A DNA stretch of 64,000 nucleotides from Streptomyces kaniharaensis (GCF_009569385.1 NZ_WBOF01000002.1:186001-250000); one strand, 5' to 3'. Shown: positions 42,587 through 51,964, numbered from the stretch's first letter. Made by a program: numbers and translations. The notes: generated by a model from the sequence alone, not told the origin.

Positions 42587-43492
42587 ATGTCCGCGCCTCA
42601 CGCATGGTTGATCCCGCCGCCGAGCCGCTCGTACAGTCGAGATGTGCTACCAGTTCGCCGGAAGGCAGACCCCACTGCGGCCTGGGAGATCGCGCGACCG
42701 CCGCGGGCCACCGCGCTGCCCGGTGTCGACATGGCCGGATTCCGCATTCGCGGCGAGAGCCCGATCGAACTACGAGCCATCCCCCACCCAGCCGTCACCG
42801 TGGCCGTCGAGTTCGGTGACCGCCCGTTCGACATCCACGGCGCCGGCGGCGGAATGCGGTCGGCGAGCCTGGCCGCCGGGCTCGCCTTCAGCGCGTTCCA
42901 GGTGCGCGCCGACGGCATCGAGTGCGTGCAGATACGCCTGTCTCCGCTCATTGCGCCCCCCGTGCTCGGGCTCCCGCTCGCGGAGTTGCGCGGGAGCGTC
43001 GTCACACTTGACGACCTGTGGGGCCGCGACACGCCGCGTCTGCGGGAGCGGCTTCACCGGGCGCGGACCTGGCCGGAGCGCTTCGCGCTGATCGACATCG
43101 AACTGATGACCCGGCTCCGTGCAGGCAAGCCGGTCGATCCCGAGGTGGCCTGGGCCTGGCGCCAGATCGCCGCCAGCCACGGCCAAGCCCGCGTGAGCGA
43201 CCTCGCGGCCCGCACCGGGTGGAGCCGCCAGCGCATGTGGTCACGCTTCGGCTCGCAGATCGGCCTGACACCCAAACGCGCCGCCATGCTGGTCCGCTTC
43301 GATCACGCCATCCATCGCCTGGCATGCGGGCACACCCCCGCACGGGTCGCAGCGGACTGCGGCTATTCGGACCAGTCCCACCTCAACCACGACGTCCGCG
43401 CGTTCACCGGGAAACCCCCCACCGCCGCTGCGAACGAGCCATGGCTGGCCGCCGACGACAGGGCCTGGCCGGCACACGGCGGCGCGGCCTGA
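42587..43492 (+). CDS. AraC-family transcriptional regulator
   Basis: A 301-residue regulator. The N-terminal 150 residues form a ligand-type domain (AVTVAVEFGDRPFDIHGAGG; QIRLSPLIAPPVLGLPLAEL). The C-terminal domain has QARVSDLAARTGWSRQRMWS and then ARVAADCGYSDQSHLNHDVR, with the GYSDQSH signature. The ATG at 42587 is the longest frame; the Met before AGFRIRGESP at about 42731 is an alternative. It is divergent from the hydrolase. Confidence 0.82.
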   Translation: MSAPHAWLIPPPSRSYSRDVLPVRRKADPTAAWEIARPPRATALPGVDMAGFRIRGESPIELRAIPHPAVTVAVEFGDRPFDIHGAGGGMRSASLAAGLAFSAFQVRADGIECVQIRLSPLIAPPVLGLPLAELRGSVVTLDDLWGRDTPRLRERLHRARTWPERFALIDIELMTRLRAGKPVDPEVAWAWRQIAASHGQARVSDLAARTGWSRQRMWSRFGSQIGLTPKRAAMLVRFDHAIHRLACGHTPARVAADCGYSDQSHLNHDVRAFTGKPPTAAANEPWLAADDRAWPAHGGAA

Positions 43493-43553
43493 CCGGCACC
43501 ACAAGTGACCGGTCTGCCGATCTGAGCTTCCCCCGCTGCGCGGGAGGTGCTGA

Positions 43554-43874
43554 TTACCTGGTCAGGGCGGGTGTGGGTCGTTCGACGGCCACTGGTTCGG
43601 CCGTCGCCTGGTCGGCGTAGTACTTCGCCTCGTACTCGTCGGGGCTGAGCCAGCCGAGGCGCTTTTGGATGCGGCGGGTGTTGTACCAGCCGTCGATATA
43701 GGCGAACAGTGCGAGGTCGGCGTCTGTGCGGGTCGCGAAGGTCGTGCGGCGCACACACTCGGTCTTCAGGACGCTCCAGAAGTTCTCCGCGAGGGCGTTG
43801 TCGAACGAGTCGCCCACGCTTCCCATGCTCGGCTCGATTCCCGCCTTCAGCAGGCGAGTTGTGAGCTTGATGGA
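43554..43874 (-). pseudogene. IS3-family OrfB, C-terminal fragment
   Basis: The 3' end of an IS3 transposase: MGSVGDSFDNALAENFWSVL (catalytic Glu), then FAYIDGWYNTRRIQKRLGWL. It is cut at 43874 by the second IS3 element. The OrfA at 45578-45844 on the far side has the typical partner sequence, so both may be ends of one older element. Confidence 0.75.
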
Positions 43875-43905
43875 TGTCAATCCCCTGTAACCGTGGAGTC
43901 CTCCG

Positions 43906-44820
43906 CTATGCGGCCTGGGCCTCCTGATGGGCCTCGGCTCGTGCCTTGCTGATGATCCGTTCGAACTCGACCGGTGGCAGCCCGCCGGCCGCGCTGTGTC
44001 TGCGCCGGGTGTTGTAGAAGTCCGTGATCCAGGTCGCGATCTTCAACCGGGCCTCTGTCCGGGTCGCGAAGCGGTGCCGGTGGATGTACTCGACCTTGAT
44101 CGTCGAGTGGAAGCTCTCAGCGGCGGCGTTGTCCAGGGCCGACCCGACGCGCCCCATGGACTGGACGACGCCGAGGCGGTCACACAGCTCGTTGTAGGCC
44201 GCGCTGCTGTACTCGCTGCCGCGGTCCGAGTGGAAGATCACCCCGTCCACCTGGCCGCCCCGGGTGGCCGCGGCCATCTTGAGCGAGGCGCTGACCAGGG
44301 CGGCGTTATGGTGAGCACCCATCGCGTAGCCGAGCAGGCGGCGGGAGAACAGGTCGATCACCGTGGCCAGGTAGAGCTTGCCCTCGCCGGTGTCGATCTC
44401 GGTCATGTCACCGACCCAGAGCACGTTCGGCGCCACGGCGTCGAAGTGGCGATGCACCAGGTCGCGGGCCGCCTTCCGCTTGCCCTGCCTGGTCAGCGAC
44501 CGGCGTCGACGCGGGGGCTTTCGGCCCTGGAGCCCGAGGTCGGCCATGATCTTGGCGACGGTGTTCTCCGAGACCTGCCAGCCCTCCGCCCACAGGTCGA
44601 GAGTGATCCTCGGCGACCCGTACGTGTTGCCGGACGCGGCGAAGAAATGCCGTATCCGCTCGGCGAGTTCAGCCCTTCGCACCTCGCGGCTGGTCGGCTC
44701 GGCCGGGCGGCGGCGCCACTTGTAGAACCAGGACTCGGACACCCCAAGTGCCCGGCAGGCGGTCGTGTGCGGGACGCCGTGCTCGGTCCTCTGTTCGGCG
44801 ATGAAGCCCGCAACCGTCAC
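43906..44820 (-). CDS. IS3 transposase OrfB
   Basis: A 304-residue integrase-core transposase. The HTH_21-like N terminus is GVPHTTACRALGVSESWFYK. The catalytic triad is in VLWVGDMTEIDTGEG, GVIFHSDRGSEYSS and ALDNAAAESFHSTIKVEY. The GTG start overlaps the OrfA stop by 4 bp (GTGA), so expression may depend on coupling or on programmed frameshifting, as in other IS3 elements. Intact. Confidence 0.9.
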   Translation of the reverse strand: MTVAGFIAEQRTEHGVPHTTACRALGVSESWFYKWRRRPAEPTSREVRRAELAERIRHFFAASGNTYGSPRITLDLWAEGWQVSENTVAKIMADLGLQGRKPPRRRRSLTRQGKRKAARDLVHRHFDAVAPNVLWVGDMTEIDTGEGKLYLATVIDLFSRRLLGYAMGAHHNAALVSASLKMAAATRGGQVDGVIFHSDRGSEYSSAAYNELCDRLGVVQSMGRVGSALDNAAAESFHSTIKVEYIHRHRFATRTEARLKIATWITDFYNTRRRHSAAGGLPPVEFERIISKARAEAHQEAQAA

Positions 44821-45134
44821 TTCATCGCCTCCTTCACCCACAGGACCACCGATCGCTTGAGGACATCGCGCTCCATCCCGAGCTCGGCGATCTCCTTGCG
44901 CTGCCGGGCGTTCTCCTCCCGCAGCCGCCTCAGTTCGTCGCGCTCGGACTCGCTCAGGCCTCCGGCCGCCTCGGCATCCGCCCGGGCCCGGGCGCGGTGC
45001 ACCCAGTTCTGCAATGTGCTCGTCTGCACGCCCAGGTCCCGCGCGACCTCCGCGGCTGACTTCCCGGTCTCCATCACGATGCGTACCGCCCCCGCGCGGA
45101 ACTCCGCGTCGTACGAGCGCCTCTTCCCCGCCAT
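44817..45134 (-). CDS. IS3 transposase OrfA
   Basis: A 105-residue HTH_Tnp_1 protein: RRSYDAEFRAGAVRIVMETG, then AAEVARDLGVQTSTLQNWVH and a coiled coil (LRRLREENARQRKEIAELGM, ERDVLKRSVVLWV). ATG at 45134 with GAGGG upstream. It overlaps OrfB. Confidence 0.9.
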   Translation of the reverse strand: MAGKRRSYDAEFRAGAVRIVMETGKSAAEVARDLGVQTSTLQNWVHRARARADAEAAGGLSESERDELRRLREENARQRKEIAELGMERDVLKRSVVLWVKEAMK

Positions 45135-45185
45135 GACCCTCAACTTCCCCTCTGGTCACGACTCCACGCTACGAGGGGAATGTCA

Positions 45186-45527
45186 CTCGGCATCAACGGC
45201 CCGGTAGCGGGCGGGCCCCTTGTTGCGAGCGATCTCCCGGCTGACGGTCGAGGCGGCCCGACCCAGGGCACGGGCCATCGAGCGGATCGAGTCGCCCCGA
45301 GCAAGACCGCGCGAGATCGACTCCCGCTCGGGAAGCGTCAGTTGGCCCGATCTCCGCTGCCGGACCGGTGGCACGTATCCGCCGTTGGACTTGATGATCG
45401 TGAAGATCGAGCCTGGTGGCCTGCCCAATGCCCGCGAGATCTCGCTGATCGACTCTCCGGCCTTCCAGCGGTCCCACAACTCTCGCTTCTGTGTGTCCGA
45501 CATGCCCGGACGCCCCAACCTCGCCAT
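45186..45527 (-). pseudogene. IS30-family transposase, N-terminal fragment
   Basis: 114 codons giving the IS30 N terminus: LWDRWKAGESISEISRALGR, then LTLPERESISRGLARGDSIR and SMARALGRAASTVSREIARN. The IS3 end at 45185 cuts the gene before the catalytic domain, which is absent on the other side. Confidence 0.8.
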
Positions 45528-45577
45528 GCGTCACATCCTCCGTCATCTGGGATGTTGCGCTGACGGGTTGACTGCAC

Positions 45578-45844
45578 CGAGGCGGCCTTGAGGATCTCGC
45601 AGGACCGGCGAAGTTCGGCGTTCTCCTTGCGCAAAGCGGCCAGCTCCTCCTTCTCGGCGGTGGTCAGCCGGTCGTCGCGCTCGCCCCGGTCCGCCTCGTC
45701 CTGGCGGATCCAGTTCCGCAGTGCCTCGTGGTGCACCCCGAGGTCGCGGGCCAGCTTGCGGATCACGGGCTTCGGGTCGGCGGCCCGGTACGCGGCAACG
45801 GCTCGCTGCCGCAACTCGGGCGGGTACTTCATCGGTGCGGCCAT
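45578..45844 (-). pseudogene. IS3-family OrfA, cut by IS30 remnant
   Basis: An IS3 OrfA of about 89 codons: MKYPPELRQRAVAAYRAADP, then LARDLGVHHEALRNWIRQDE and the coiled coil EELAALRKENAELRRSCEIL KAAS. After KAAS the sequence changes to the IS30 end. Start ATG at 45844 with GGGAGCC upstream. Confidence 0.75.
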
Positions 45845-46027
45845 GGCAGAGGCTCCCTTCTCATGGCCCATCAGGCCATCTCCGGCAACCTTCCGCACGT
45901 CGGGGGAACCTCACCTTCGCACACAAGCCCGTCGACCCGCTGCTCGGGCAGGCCATCGAGGCCTGGCAGGCCGTGCGGCCAGATCAGCCGAAGATGTTGG
46001 CCTCACCGCCCGGGTCATTGGCCCGTC

Positions 46028-47329
46028 TCACATGTTGTCGAGGTTGTCGACAACGGTGGAGGTCGGGGTGTGGAGGATGGCGTCGAACGCCTCAAGGACG
46101 GGGGTGTGAAGGTATGCACTTTGGATCCGGATGCGGTCGGGGCCCGGGGCAAGGTCGGCGTTTCCATGGGCTTCCTGCAGGCGTGCCTGGTGGAGATCGG
46201 CGATGCTGAGCCCGAGTTCGGCGTCGGCGAAGGCGGCTTCGATGCTTCCCGGCTCGGCCGGCTCCAGGGCGGTGGCGTCGATGGTGAAGCCGAAGGGTGT
46301 GTTCTCGTCGCGGGGCATGTCTGCGGTATGTCCGGTGGTGCTCGCCAGGCCGAGGGCGAAGTAATCGTCGCCGAGCGCGCGGTGCAGGTGCTGTCCCATG
46401 GGGAGCCCCGTGAGGTGCCCGTTGAAGGACACCGGTGTCTTCTGGATGTGGGCGTTGTGAGCCGCCAGCACGACGCGGGTGCCGGGTGGGAAGCGGTCCA
46501 GGTGCCACAGGACCGACTCGGCCATGTAGACGTCGCGGGCTGAGGTGTCGGCGGTCAGCCCTTTGCCGGCGAAGAGGTCGGCCATGGCGCGGAAGGTGTA
46601 GTCGGCGTGGCAGGCGCCTTCGAGTCGGCGCACGGCGGTGTCGTAGCTGTGCTGGTCGGCGCGGGAGACATACAGCGGTTCGACGGAGCGGAACCGGATG
46701 AGCAGGCGTGTCAGGGTCGCGCTGAGGGCGTCCTGTTCGGCGGTGGCCAGGCGTGCCCACGCGGGCGCGGCGACGGCCGCGGAGCCACCGGCGAACGATT
46801 CGGCGATCCGCATCGCCTCCTGGACGAGCGGCAGGGTTTCGGGATCGATCCGGCGAAGGTAGTCGGCGACGGGAGCCAGGGCGGGAAGCAAGGAACCACC
46901 GGCCGCCGGGATGTCGATGCCCATGAAGCGCACCGGTGTTGAGGCGGTTTGGTTGTGCCGGCGTATCCAGCGCAGCGGCTCGTCGACTCCCACGGGGATC
47001 GTCCCGGTGAGGTGCGCCGCCAGGTCGTCGTTCGTCCCCTCACCCTGGGCCCATGCGTCAAGGGGGAAGCCTTCGCTGAAGCCGTACTCGAAGGCCAGGA
47101 CGGTGAATCCGCAGCGCTCGGTCAGGAACCGCAGGATGCGCTCGCGCATGGATGCGAACTCGTTGATGAAGTGGGAACTTTCGCCGATCGCGACGACACG
47201 TGCGTCGCCGATGACGGCGCGCAGCGGCTCCAGGTCGTCGAGTGGTGCCTCGGGGTCGAGGTGGTCGAGGGGGACGGCGTGGGTGCGAAGCCAGTCGGTG
47301 AACGGGTTGTGGTGGGGCGAAGCAGGCAT
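46028..47329 (-). CDS. Erythromycin esterase-family protein
   Basis: A 433-residue hydrolase of the Ere family, which opens the macrolide lactone ring; family members can have other substrates. Motifs visible: ARVVAIGESSHFINEFASMR (catalytic-region His and Glu), TVLAFEYGFSEGFPLDAW, the central MAESVLWHLDRFPPGTRVVL, and AAHNAHIQKTPVSFNGH. ATG at 47329; the ribosome site is weak. The gene is on the same strand as the acetyltransferase and efflux genes upstream, 86 bp after the first of these. Confidence 0.85.
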   Translation of the reverse strand: MPASPHHNPFTDWLRTHAVPLDHLDPEAPLDDLEPLRAVIGDARVVAIGESSHFINEFASMRERILRFLTERCGFTVLAFEYGFSEGFPLDAWAQGEGTNDDLAAHLTGTIPVGVDEPLRWIRRHNQTASTPVRFMGIDIPAAGGSLLPALAPVADYLRRIDPETLPLVQEAMRIAESFAGGSAAVAAPAWARLATAEQDALSATLTRLLIRFRSVEPLYVSRADQHSYDTAVRRLEGACHADYTFRAMADLFAGKGLTADTSARDVYMAESVLWHLDRFPPGTRVVLAAHNAHIQKTPVSFNGHLTGLPMGQHLHRALGDDYFALGLASTTGHTADMPRDENTPFGFTIDATALEPAEPGSIEAAFADAELGLSIADLHQARLQEAHGNADLAPGPDRIRIQSAYLHTPVLEAFDAILHTPTSTVVDNLDNM

Positions 47330-47415
47330 ACGGGCAGCTCGATTCTCGGTGCTGGAATGGTGGATCGCGGATAGGGGAGCGGGGCACCGCGCAGGTCGTC
47401 CTGGGCCGGGTTCGT

Positions 47416-48108
47416 TCAACGGTCCGTGGCACTGGGGGTTGTTGGGTCCAGACGTTCCGTGTCCATGTGCCCGGGCGCCGCGTTCTCCAGGTCGTCGATG
47501 GTGCCGGACATGATCGTGCGGATGTGTTCGGTGATGTGCTGGAGCGGCCAGTCCCACCACGCCACGGCGAGGAGCCGGGCGATGTCCGCAGCGTCGTAGC
47601 GGGTGCGGATGAGCCGGGCGGGGTTGCCGCCGACGATGCCGTAGTCGGGGACGTCGCCGGTGACCACGGCGCCGGCGGCGATGATCGCGCCGTGCCCGAT
47701 GCGTACGCCCGGCATGACCGTGGCGCCGCGGCCGAACCACACGTCGTTGCCGACGATGGTGTCGCCCCGGCCGGGCAGGTCGGTGATCAGGTCGAAGTGC
47801 TCCGTCCAGGAGCCCCCCATGGTGGGGAACGGGAAGGTCGAAGGGCCGTCCATGCGGTGGTTGGCGCCGTTCATGATGAACCGGGTGCCCGTCCCCAGCG
47901 CGCAGTACTTGCCGATGACGAGCCGCTCGGGCCCGTAGTGGTACAGGACGTTGCGCGTCTCGAACGCGGTCGGGTCGTCCGGATCGTCGTAGTAGGTGAA
48001 GTCACCGACCTCGATCAGCGGCGACTTCACCAGCTGCTTGAGCAGAATCACGCGCGGGTGCTCGGGCATCGGGTGGAGCACGGTGGGGTCAGCGGGAATG
48101 GGCGGCAT
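47416..48108 (-). CDS. Vat/CatB-type xenobiotic O-acetyltransferase
   Basis: A 230-residue left-handed beta-helix acetyltransferase similar to streptogramin A acetyltransferases. Diagnostic stretches: RLVIGKYCALGTGTRFIMNG, the catalytic-His NGANHRMDGPSTFPF, GDTIVGNDVWFGRGATVMPG, GHGAIIAAGAVVTGDV, YGIVGGNPARLIRTRY and LLAVAWWDWPLQHITEHI. It would acetylate a hydroxyl group using acetyl-CoA. ATG at 48108. It sits between the Ere and MFS genes on one strand. Confidence 0.88.
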   Translation of the reverse strand: MPPIPADPTVLHPMPEHPRVILLKQLVKSPLIEVGDFTYYDDPDDPTAFETRNVLYHYGPERLVIGKYCALGTGTRFIMNGANHRMDGPSTFPFPTMGGSWTEHFDLITDLPGRGDTIVGNDVWFGRGATVMPGVRIGHGAIIAAGAVVTGDVPDYGIVGGNPARLIRTRYDAADIARLLAVAWWDWPLQHITEHIRTIMSGTIDDLENAAPGHMDTERLDPTTPSATDR

Positions 48109-48180
48109 CGTGGAGGCGATTCCTCTCCAGTGGGGGTGTGTCCCGGATACGGCAGAAACGGGCCATGGGATGATCTTGGT

Positions 48181-49653
48181 CTAGTGCGGGCTGTTCGCGG
48201 ATGCCTCGTTCAAGGCGGTGACCGCACCTGGATCGGTGGCCCGTTGCGGGGCCGTGGAGCCTTCCGCAACCTTGGACCTCGCGAGCCACAGGCCGGTGAA
48301 CACGGCGGTGGCCAGGGTGACGGCGCCGGCTGCAAGGAAGGCGTTGTTGAGGCCGGTCTCGAAGGAGGCGCCGTCGGCTTGCCGGGTGCGGACGATGGCT
48401 CCGAGTACCGCCACGCCGAGCACCGCGCCGATCTGGCGGGTGGTGCTGCTGATGCCTGAGGCGAGGCCTCCTTCCTGCGGGCTGACTGCCTGGATGGCGG
48501 CTCCCGTCAGTGGGGACATGGTCAGGGCGAAGCCGGTGCCGACGATTGCCAGCCGCCACCACACGTTCCCGTAGCCGGTGTCGGCGTGCACCGTGCCGAG
48601 CGCCAGCAGTCCCAGGCCGGCCAGGGCCAGGCCGGTGGTGACCACGATGCGGTAGCCGTACCGGGCGGCGAGCCGGCCCGCGTACGGGCTGACGATCACC
48701 ATGGCGAGGGACACCGGCAGGGTCTGCAGGCCGGCGCGCAGGACCGAGCTGCCCTGGACGTACACGAAGAACTGGGAGAAGAAGAACGACGAGCCCATGA
48801 GCGCGAACCCGACCACGACCATGGCGGTGTTGGACACGGTGAACAGGCGCTGCCGGAACAGCCGCAGCGGCAGCATCGGCGCGGAGCGGCGCGCTTCGAC
48901 GGCGGCGAAGGCGGCGAGGAGGATCACCGCGGCGGTGAAGCTGCCCAGGATCAGCGGGGAGGTCCAGCCGCGGGCACCACCCTCGATCAGCCCGTAGGTC
49001 ATCGCCCCCACACCCAGAACGGACAGCACCGTCCCCGGGACGTCGATCGCGGGGGCGCTGGGATTGCGGGTCTCTTCGAGGCTGCGCAGGCCGGCCAGCA
49101 GGAGGACCACGCCGATGGGCAGATTGACCAGGAAGATGGCGGGCCAGCCGAAAGCGTCCGTCAGCGCACCGCCGGCCACGGGTCCCGCGGCCAGGCCGAT
49201 TCCGCTGAGTCCGGCCCACAGCCCGATCGCCTTGACGCGTTCCTGCGGCACGGGATAGGCGGCGGCGAGTAGCGCGAGCGAGGCCGGGCTCAGCGCGGCG
49301 GCCCCGATGCCCTGCAACACCCGGCCGGTGATCAGCCAGCCGAGCGAGGGCGCGAGGCTGCACAGCGCCGACGCGGCGGTGAACACCGCCACGCCGGTCA
49401 GGTACACCTGCTTGCGGCCGAACCGGTCGGCGAAGACACCGCCGGACAGCAGCAGCATGGCGACCAGCAGTACGTACGCGTCGACGATCCATTGCAGACC
49501 GGTCAGTTGAGTGTGCAGCCGGTGCTGCATGTCGGGCAGCGCCGCCCCGACGATCGTGTTGTCCAGCAGGACCATGAACTGGCCCAGGCAGGTCACCGTG
49601 AGCAGCGCGGCCCGGTGTGAACGACTGCCTACGGCCGCAGGCGAAGCCGCCAT
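48181..49653 (-). CDS. MFS efflux pump, DHA2 (14-helix) family
   Basis: A 490-residue proton-driven exporter with about 14 membrane helices. Family motifs: LGQFMVLLDNTIVGAALPDM in helix 1, the antiporter-type GGVFADRFGRKQVYLTGVAV (motif A), RVLQGIGAAALSPASLALLA, and GLAAGPVAGGALTDAFGWPA (motif C). ATG at 49653 with a GAGAGGAA site. The TetR gene is divergent, with an inverted repeat before it, so the pump and probably the two downstream genes are under that repressor. Confidence 0.92.
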   Translation of the reverse strand: MAASPAAVGSRSHRAALLTVTCLGQFMVLLDNTIVGAALPDMQHRLHTQLTGLQWIVDAYVLLVAMLLLSGGVFADRFGRKQVYLTGVAVFTAASALCSLAPSLGWLITGRVLQGIGAAALSPASLALLAAAYPVPQERVKAIGLWAGLSGIGLAAGPVAGGALTDAFGWPAIFLVNLPIGVVLLLAGLRSLEETRNPSAPAIDVPGTVLSVLGVGAMTYGLIEGGARGWTSPLILGSFTAAVILLAAFAAVEARRSAPMLPLRLFRQRLFTVSNTAMVVVGFALMGSSFFFSQFFVYVQGSSVLRAGLQTLPVSLAMVIVSPYAGRLAARYGYRIVVTTGLALAGLGLLALGTVHADTGYGNVWWRLAIVGTGFALTMSPLTGAAIQAVSPQEGGLASGISSTTRQIGAVLGVAVLGAIVRTRQADGASFETGLNNAFLAAGAVTLATAVFTGLWLARSKVAEGSTAPQRATDPGAVTALNEASANSPH

Positions 49654-49771
49654 GGGGATTCCTCTCGATCGTTGGTCGCGCCTGGCCATGGCCGATGGGG
49701 CCGATGGTGCAGCTGAGCGCTTTAAAGCAGCCAGTGACTGCGTTAGGCGACTGTATGAGGCACCACCCATA

Positions 49772-49792
49772 AACGCAAGTAGCGGCTGCGTT
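49772..49792. promoter_or_regulatory. Probable TetR operator
   Basis: AACGCA and TGCGTT form a perfect inverted repeat with a 9-bp spacer just before the TetR start at 49804. A further TGCGTTA half-site is at about 49738. The site lies in the gap between the divergent MFS and TetR genes. Confidence 0.5.
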
Positions 49793-49803
49793 AAGGTGGG
49801 GGT

Positions 49804-50367
49804 ATGAACGAGAAGGAGCAGGCCCGGCGGCCCGGCGGGCGCAGCGCCCGCGTCGGCGCGCAGGTGCACCAGGCCGTCACCGAACTGATCAGCGAGCGCG
49901 GCTACGGCAACTTCACCGTCGGCGAGGTGGCGGCCCGCGCGGGCGTGGCCGACAGCAGCATCTACCGCCGGTGGGGCAGCCTGGAGACCCTGCTCAGCGA
50001 GGTGGCGCTCACCCACCTCAATGCGCAGTCGCCGATGCCCGACACCGGGAGCCTGTCCGGCGACCTGCGCACATACGCGGCGCAAGTGGCCCGCGAAATC
50101 ACCGGACCCGACGGTCCGGCGGTGCTGCACCTGGCCGTCGCCCTGTCGAGCAGCGGTCAGCGGGGCCTGCAGGCCGGTGCCGACATCCGCGCCGAACGCA
50201 CCCGGCAACTGCAGTCCATGCTCGATCGGGCCCGCGACCGTGGCGAGCGCGCACCCGACGCGTTCGACGTGCTGGACCACATCCTGGCCCCGATGTATAT
50301 CCGCGTCTTGTTCGGCATGGGGCTCACCCCGGACTACGTCGACGGGCTGGTCGACCGAATGCTGTGA
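49804..50367 (+). CDS. TetR/AcrR-family transcriptional regulator
   Basis: A 187-residue repressor. The DNA-binding domain is VHQAVTELISERGYGNFTVG, then EVAARAGVADSSIYRRWGSL. The C-terminal helical domain carries LAPMYIRVLFGMGLTPDYVD. ATG at 49804, shortly after the inverted repeat. It is divergent from the MFS efflux gene and is its likely local regulator; a drug ligand is possible. Confidence 0.9.
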   Translation: MNEKEQARRPGGRSARVGAQVHQAVTELISERGYGNFTVGEVAARAGVADSSIYRRWGSLETLLSEVALTHLNAQSPMPDTGSLSGDLRTYAAQVAREITGPDGPAVLHLAVALSSSGQRGLQAGADIRAERTRQLQSMLDRARDRGERAPDAFDVLDHILAPMYIRVLFGMGLTPDYVDGLVDRML

Positions 50368-50505
50368 CCTCACCCCAGTCCCCACGATCAGCCCTCGGGC
50401 GCGGTGCCAAGGCTCCGTGCTCGCCGACACCCGCCCGGCCGGCTCAGGCATCCGGCCCTTGGCTGGCTCACGCGACCTGGCGATCCTCACCAACGGCCCG
50501 CTCTC

Positions 50506-50741
50506 CTGAAGAAGCAGGGCCGGGTACGCCGCACCCCCGATCCGGACAACGGCCGCTACACCCTCGCCGTCCTCACCGAAACGGGCTGGGAAAAAGTCGT
50601 CGCCACCGCCCCGGGCCACGTCGAGGAGGTCCGCCGCCTCGTCCTCGACCCCCTCACCAGGCCCAGCAGCGCACCCGGCGCACCATCGGCCACCGCGTCA
50701 ACCAGGCCGTCGACCCCACCGGCACCTACCGCCTGGACTGA
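50506..50741 (+). pseudogene. MarR-family regulator, 3' remnant
   Basis: The tail of a MarR-type regulator: the wing region KKQGRVRRTPDPDNGRYTLA, then TETGWEKVVATAPGHVEEVR in one frame, and RTIGHRVNQAVDPTGTYRLD with the stop in another frame, so at least one frameshift lies near 50660. The N-terminal half is missing. Confidence 0.6.
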
Positions 50742-51133
50742 CGATGCGCCTCACCCCTCGATCCGGCCCGCGCACGGAATGAGGGGCGGGCACGATCCGC
50801 CTCCGCCCGCTCGACGGCCAGCAACTCGTCGCCGTCCGGGTTGTCGAGCGCGTCGGTGAGGGTCTGCCGGCCGTTGGGGCGGATGCCGTACTGCTTGCCG
50901 AGGAAGACGAAGCGGGTGCCGGCTCCATCCAGGGTCTGCCTCAGCCGGCCACAGGCACACTCGCACCCCAAGACGGTTGCTGACCTGCGGGGTCTTCGGT
51001 CCGTCAGCAATTCATGGTGACAGCTGTCATACGGATCCGGGCACAGGAGTCACTGACGGGAAGTCGGCTCCGCACGGCAGGCTGGACGCACGCGAACAGT
51101 CGCCGAGCACCCGGCAGAGGAGCAGACAAGGCC
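50742..51133. other. Region with a possible minus-strand fragment
   Basis: On the minus strand, about 50760-50960 reads FVFLGKQYGIRPNGRQTLTD followed by ALDNPDGDELLAVERAEADR, which looks like protein but has no clear start or family. The rest is the upstream region of the VC0807-type gene. Confidence 0.3.
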
Positions 51134-51859
51134 ATGGACAAGAAGCCCGCCGCGCCGCCGACCAGCCCCGTGATGCTGGTCCTCCGTCCGCTGGTGATGG
51201 ATGTCGGCATTCCGCTGGCGCTCTCCTATCTGCTGCACTCGGTGCTCGGGCTGAGCCAGATCCTCGCGCTCGTGTTGAGCAGCGTGCTGCCGGTGGTGCG
51301 GACGGTGGCGAGTCTTGTCTCCAGGCGGTCGGTCAACGGGCTGGCCGGTCTGATGCTGCTGGTCAACACGGCCGGGATCGGGCTGTCGCTGGTGTCCGGG
51401 GACGCCCGGCTGGCGGTGGCCAAGGACGGCGCGCTGAGCAGCGTGGTGGGCATGGCGATGGTCTGGTCGGCCTTCGCCGGGCAGCCCATGGTGAGCGCGG
51501 GGCTCAAGCCCGTTCTCACCAAGGGTGAGCCTGTCAGGATCGCCGCCTGGGACCGGCTGAGCGTGGGGTCGGCCCGGTTCCGGCGGGCCGAGAGGGGGTT
51601 CACGCTCGCCTGGGGCCTGTCGCTGGTCGGTGAGTGCGCGGCCCGGGTCGTGGGTGCCTACACGCTGCCGGTGTCGACGATGGTCTGGCTGTCAACGGTC
51701 TTCCTGCTCGGAGCGTTCGTCGTGGCCTTCATCGCCGGTGCGCCGTTCCACAACCGGATCGAGAAGCTGGTCGAGACCGAGACCGCCCTGTCCGGCGTGG
51801 CAACCCCCATCAACACGGAAGATCCCGCGCCCGGGGACCCCGCGATCACCGTGGCGTGA
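51134..51859 (+). CDS. VC0807-family membrane protein
   Basis: A 241-residue protein with about six membrane helices: RPLVMDVGIPLALSYLLHSV, LALVLSSVLPVVRTVASL, SVNGLAGLMLLVNTAGIGLS, WGLSLVGECAARVVGAYTL and STVFLLGAFVVAFIAG. The layout (paired helices with SRRSVNGLAG between) matches the VC0807-like proteins of unknown function. ATG at 51134 with GGAG upstream. No operon partner. Confidence 0.72.
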   Translation: MDKKPAAPPTSPVMLVLRPLVMDVGIPLALSYLLHSVLGLSQILALVLSSVLPVVRTVASLVSRRSVNGLAGLMLLVNTAGIGLSLVSGDARLAVAKDGALSSVVGMAMVWSAFAGQPMVSAGLKPVLTKGEPVRIAAWDRLSVGSARFRRAERGFTLAWGLSLVGECAARVVGAYTLPVSTMVWLSTVFLLGAFVVAFIAGAPFHNRIEKLVETETALSGVATPINTEDPAPGDPAITVA

Positions 51860-51964
51860 GGTCAGCGTCGAGCCGGGAAGCACCGGCGGCGGCCCGGCGC
51901 CGACAGACCCGGCCCGCCGTCTTCCTGCGGGTCCACCGATGACGCGCCGGCCCGGCATCCCGGT

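Larger units (their letters stand above)
43875..45185. mobile_element. IS3-family insertion sequence
   Basis: 1,311 bp with imperfect terminal repeats starting TGTCAATCCCCTGTAACCGT at 43875 and, inverted, TGACATTCCCCTCGTAGCGT at 45185; both share the later CGTGGAGTC. The ends are TG...CA as usual for IS3. No target duplication is visible. Confidence 0.8.
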
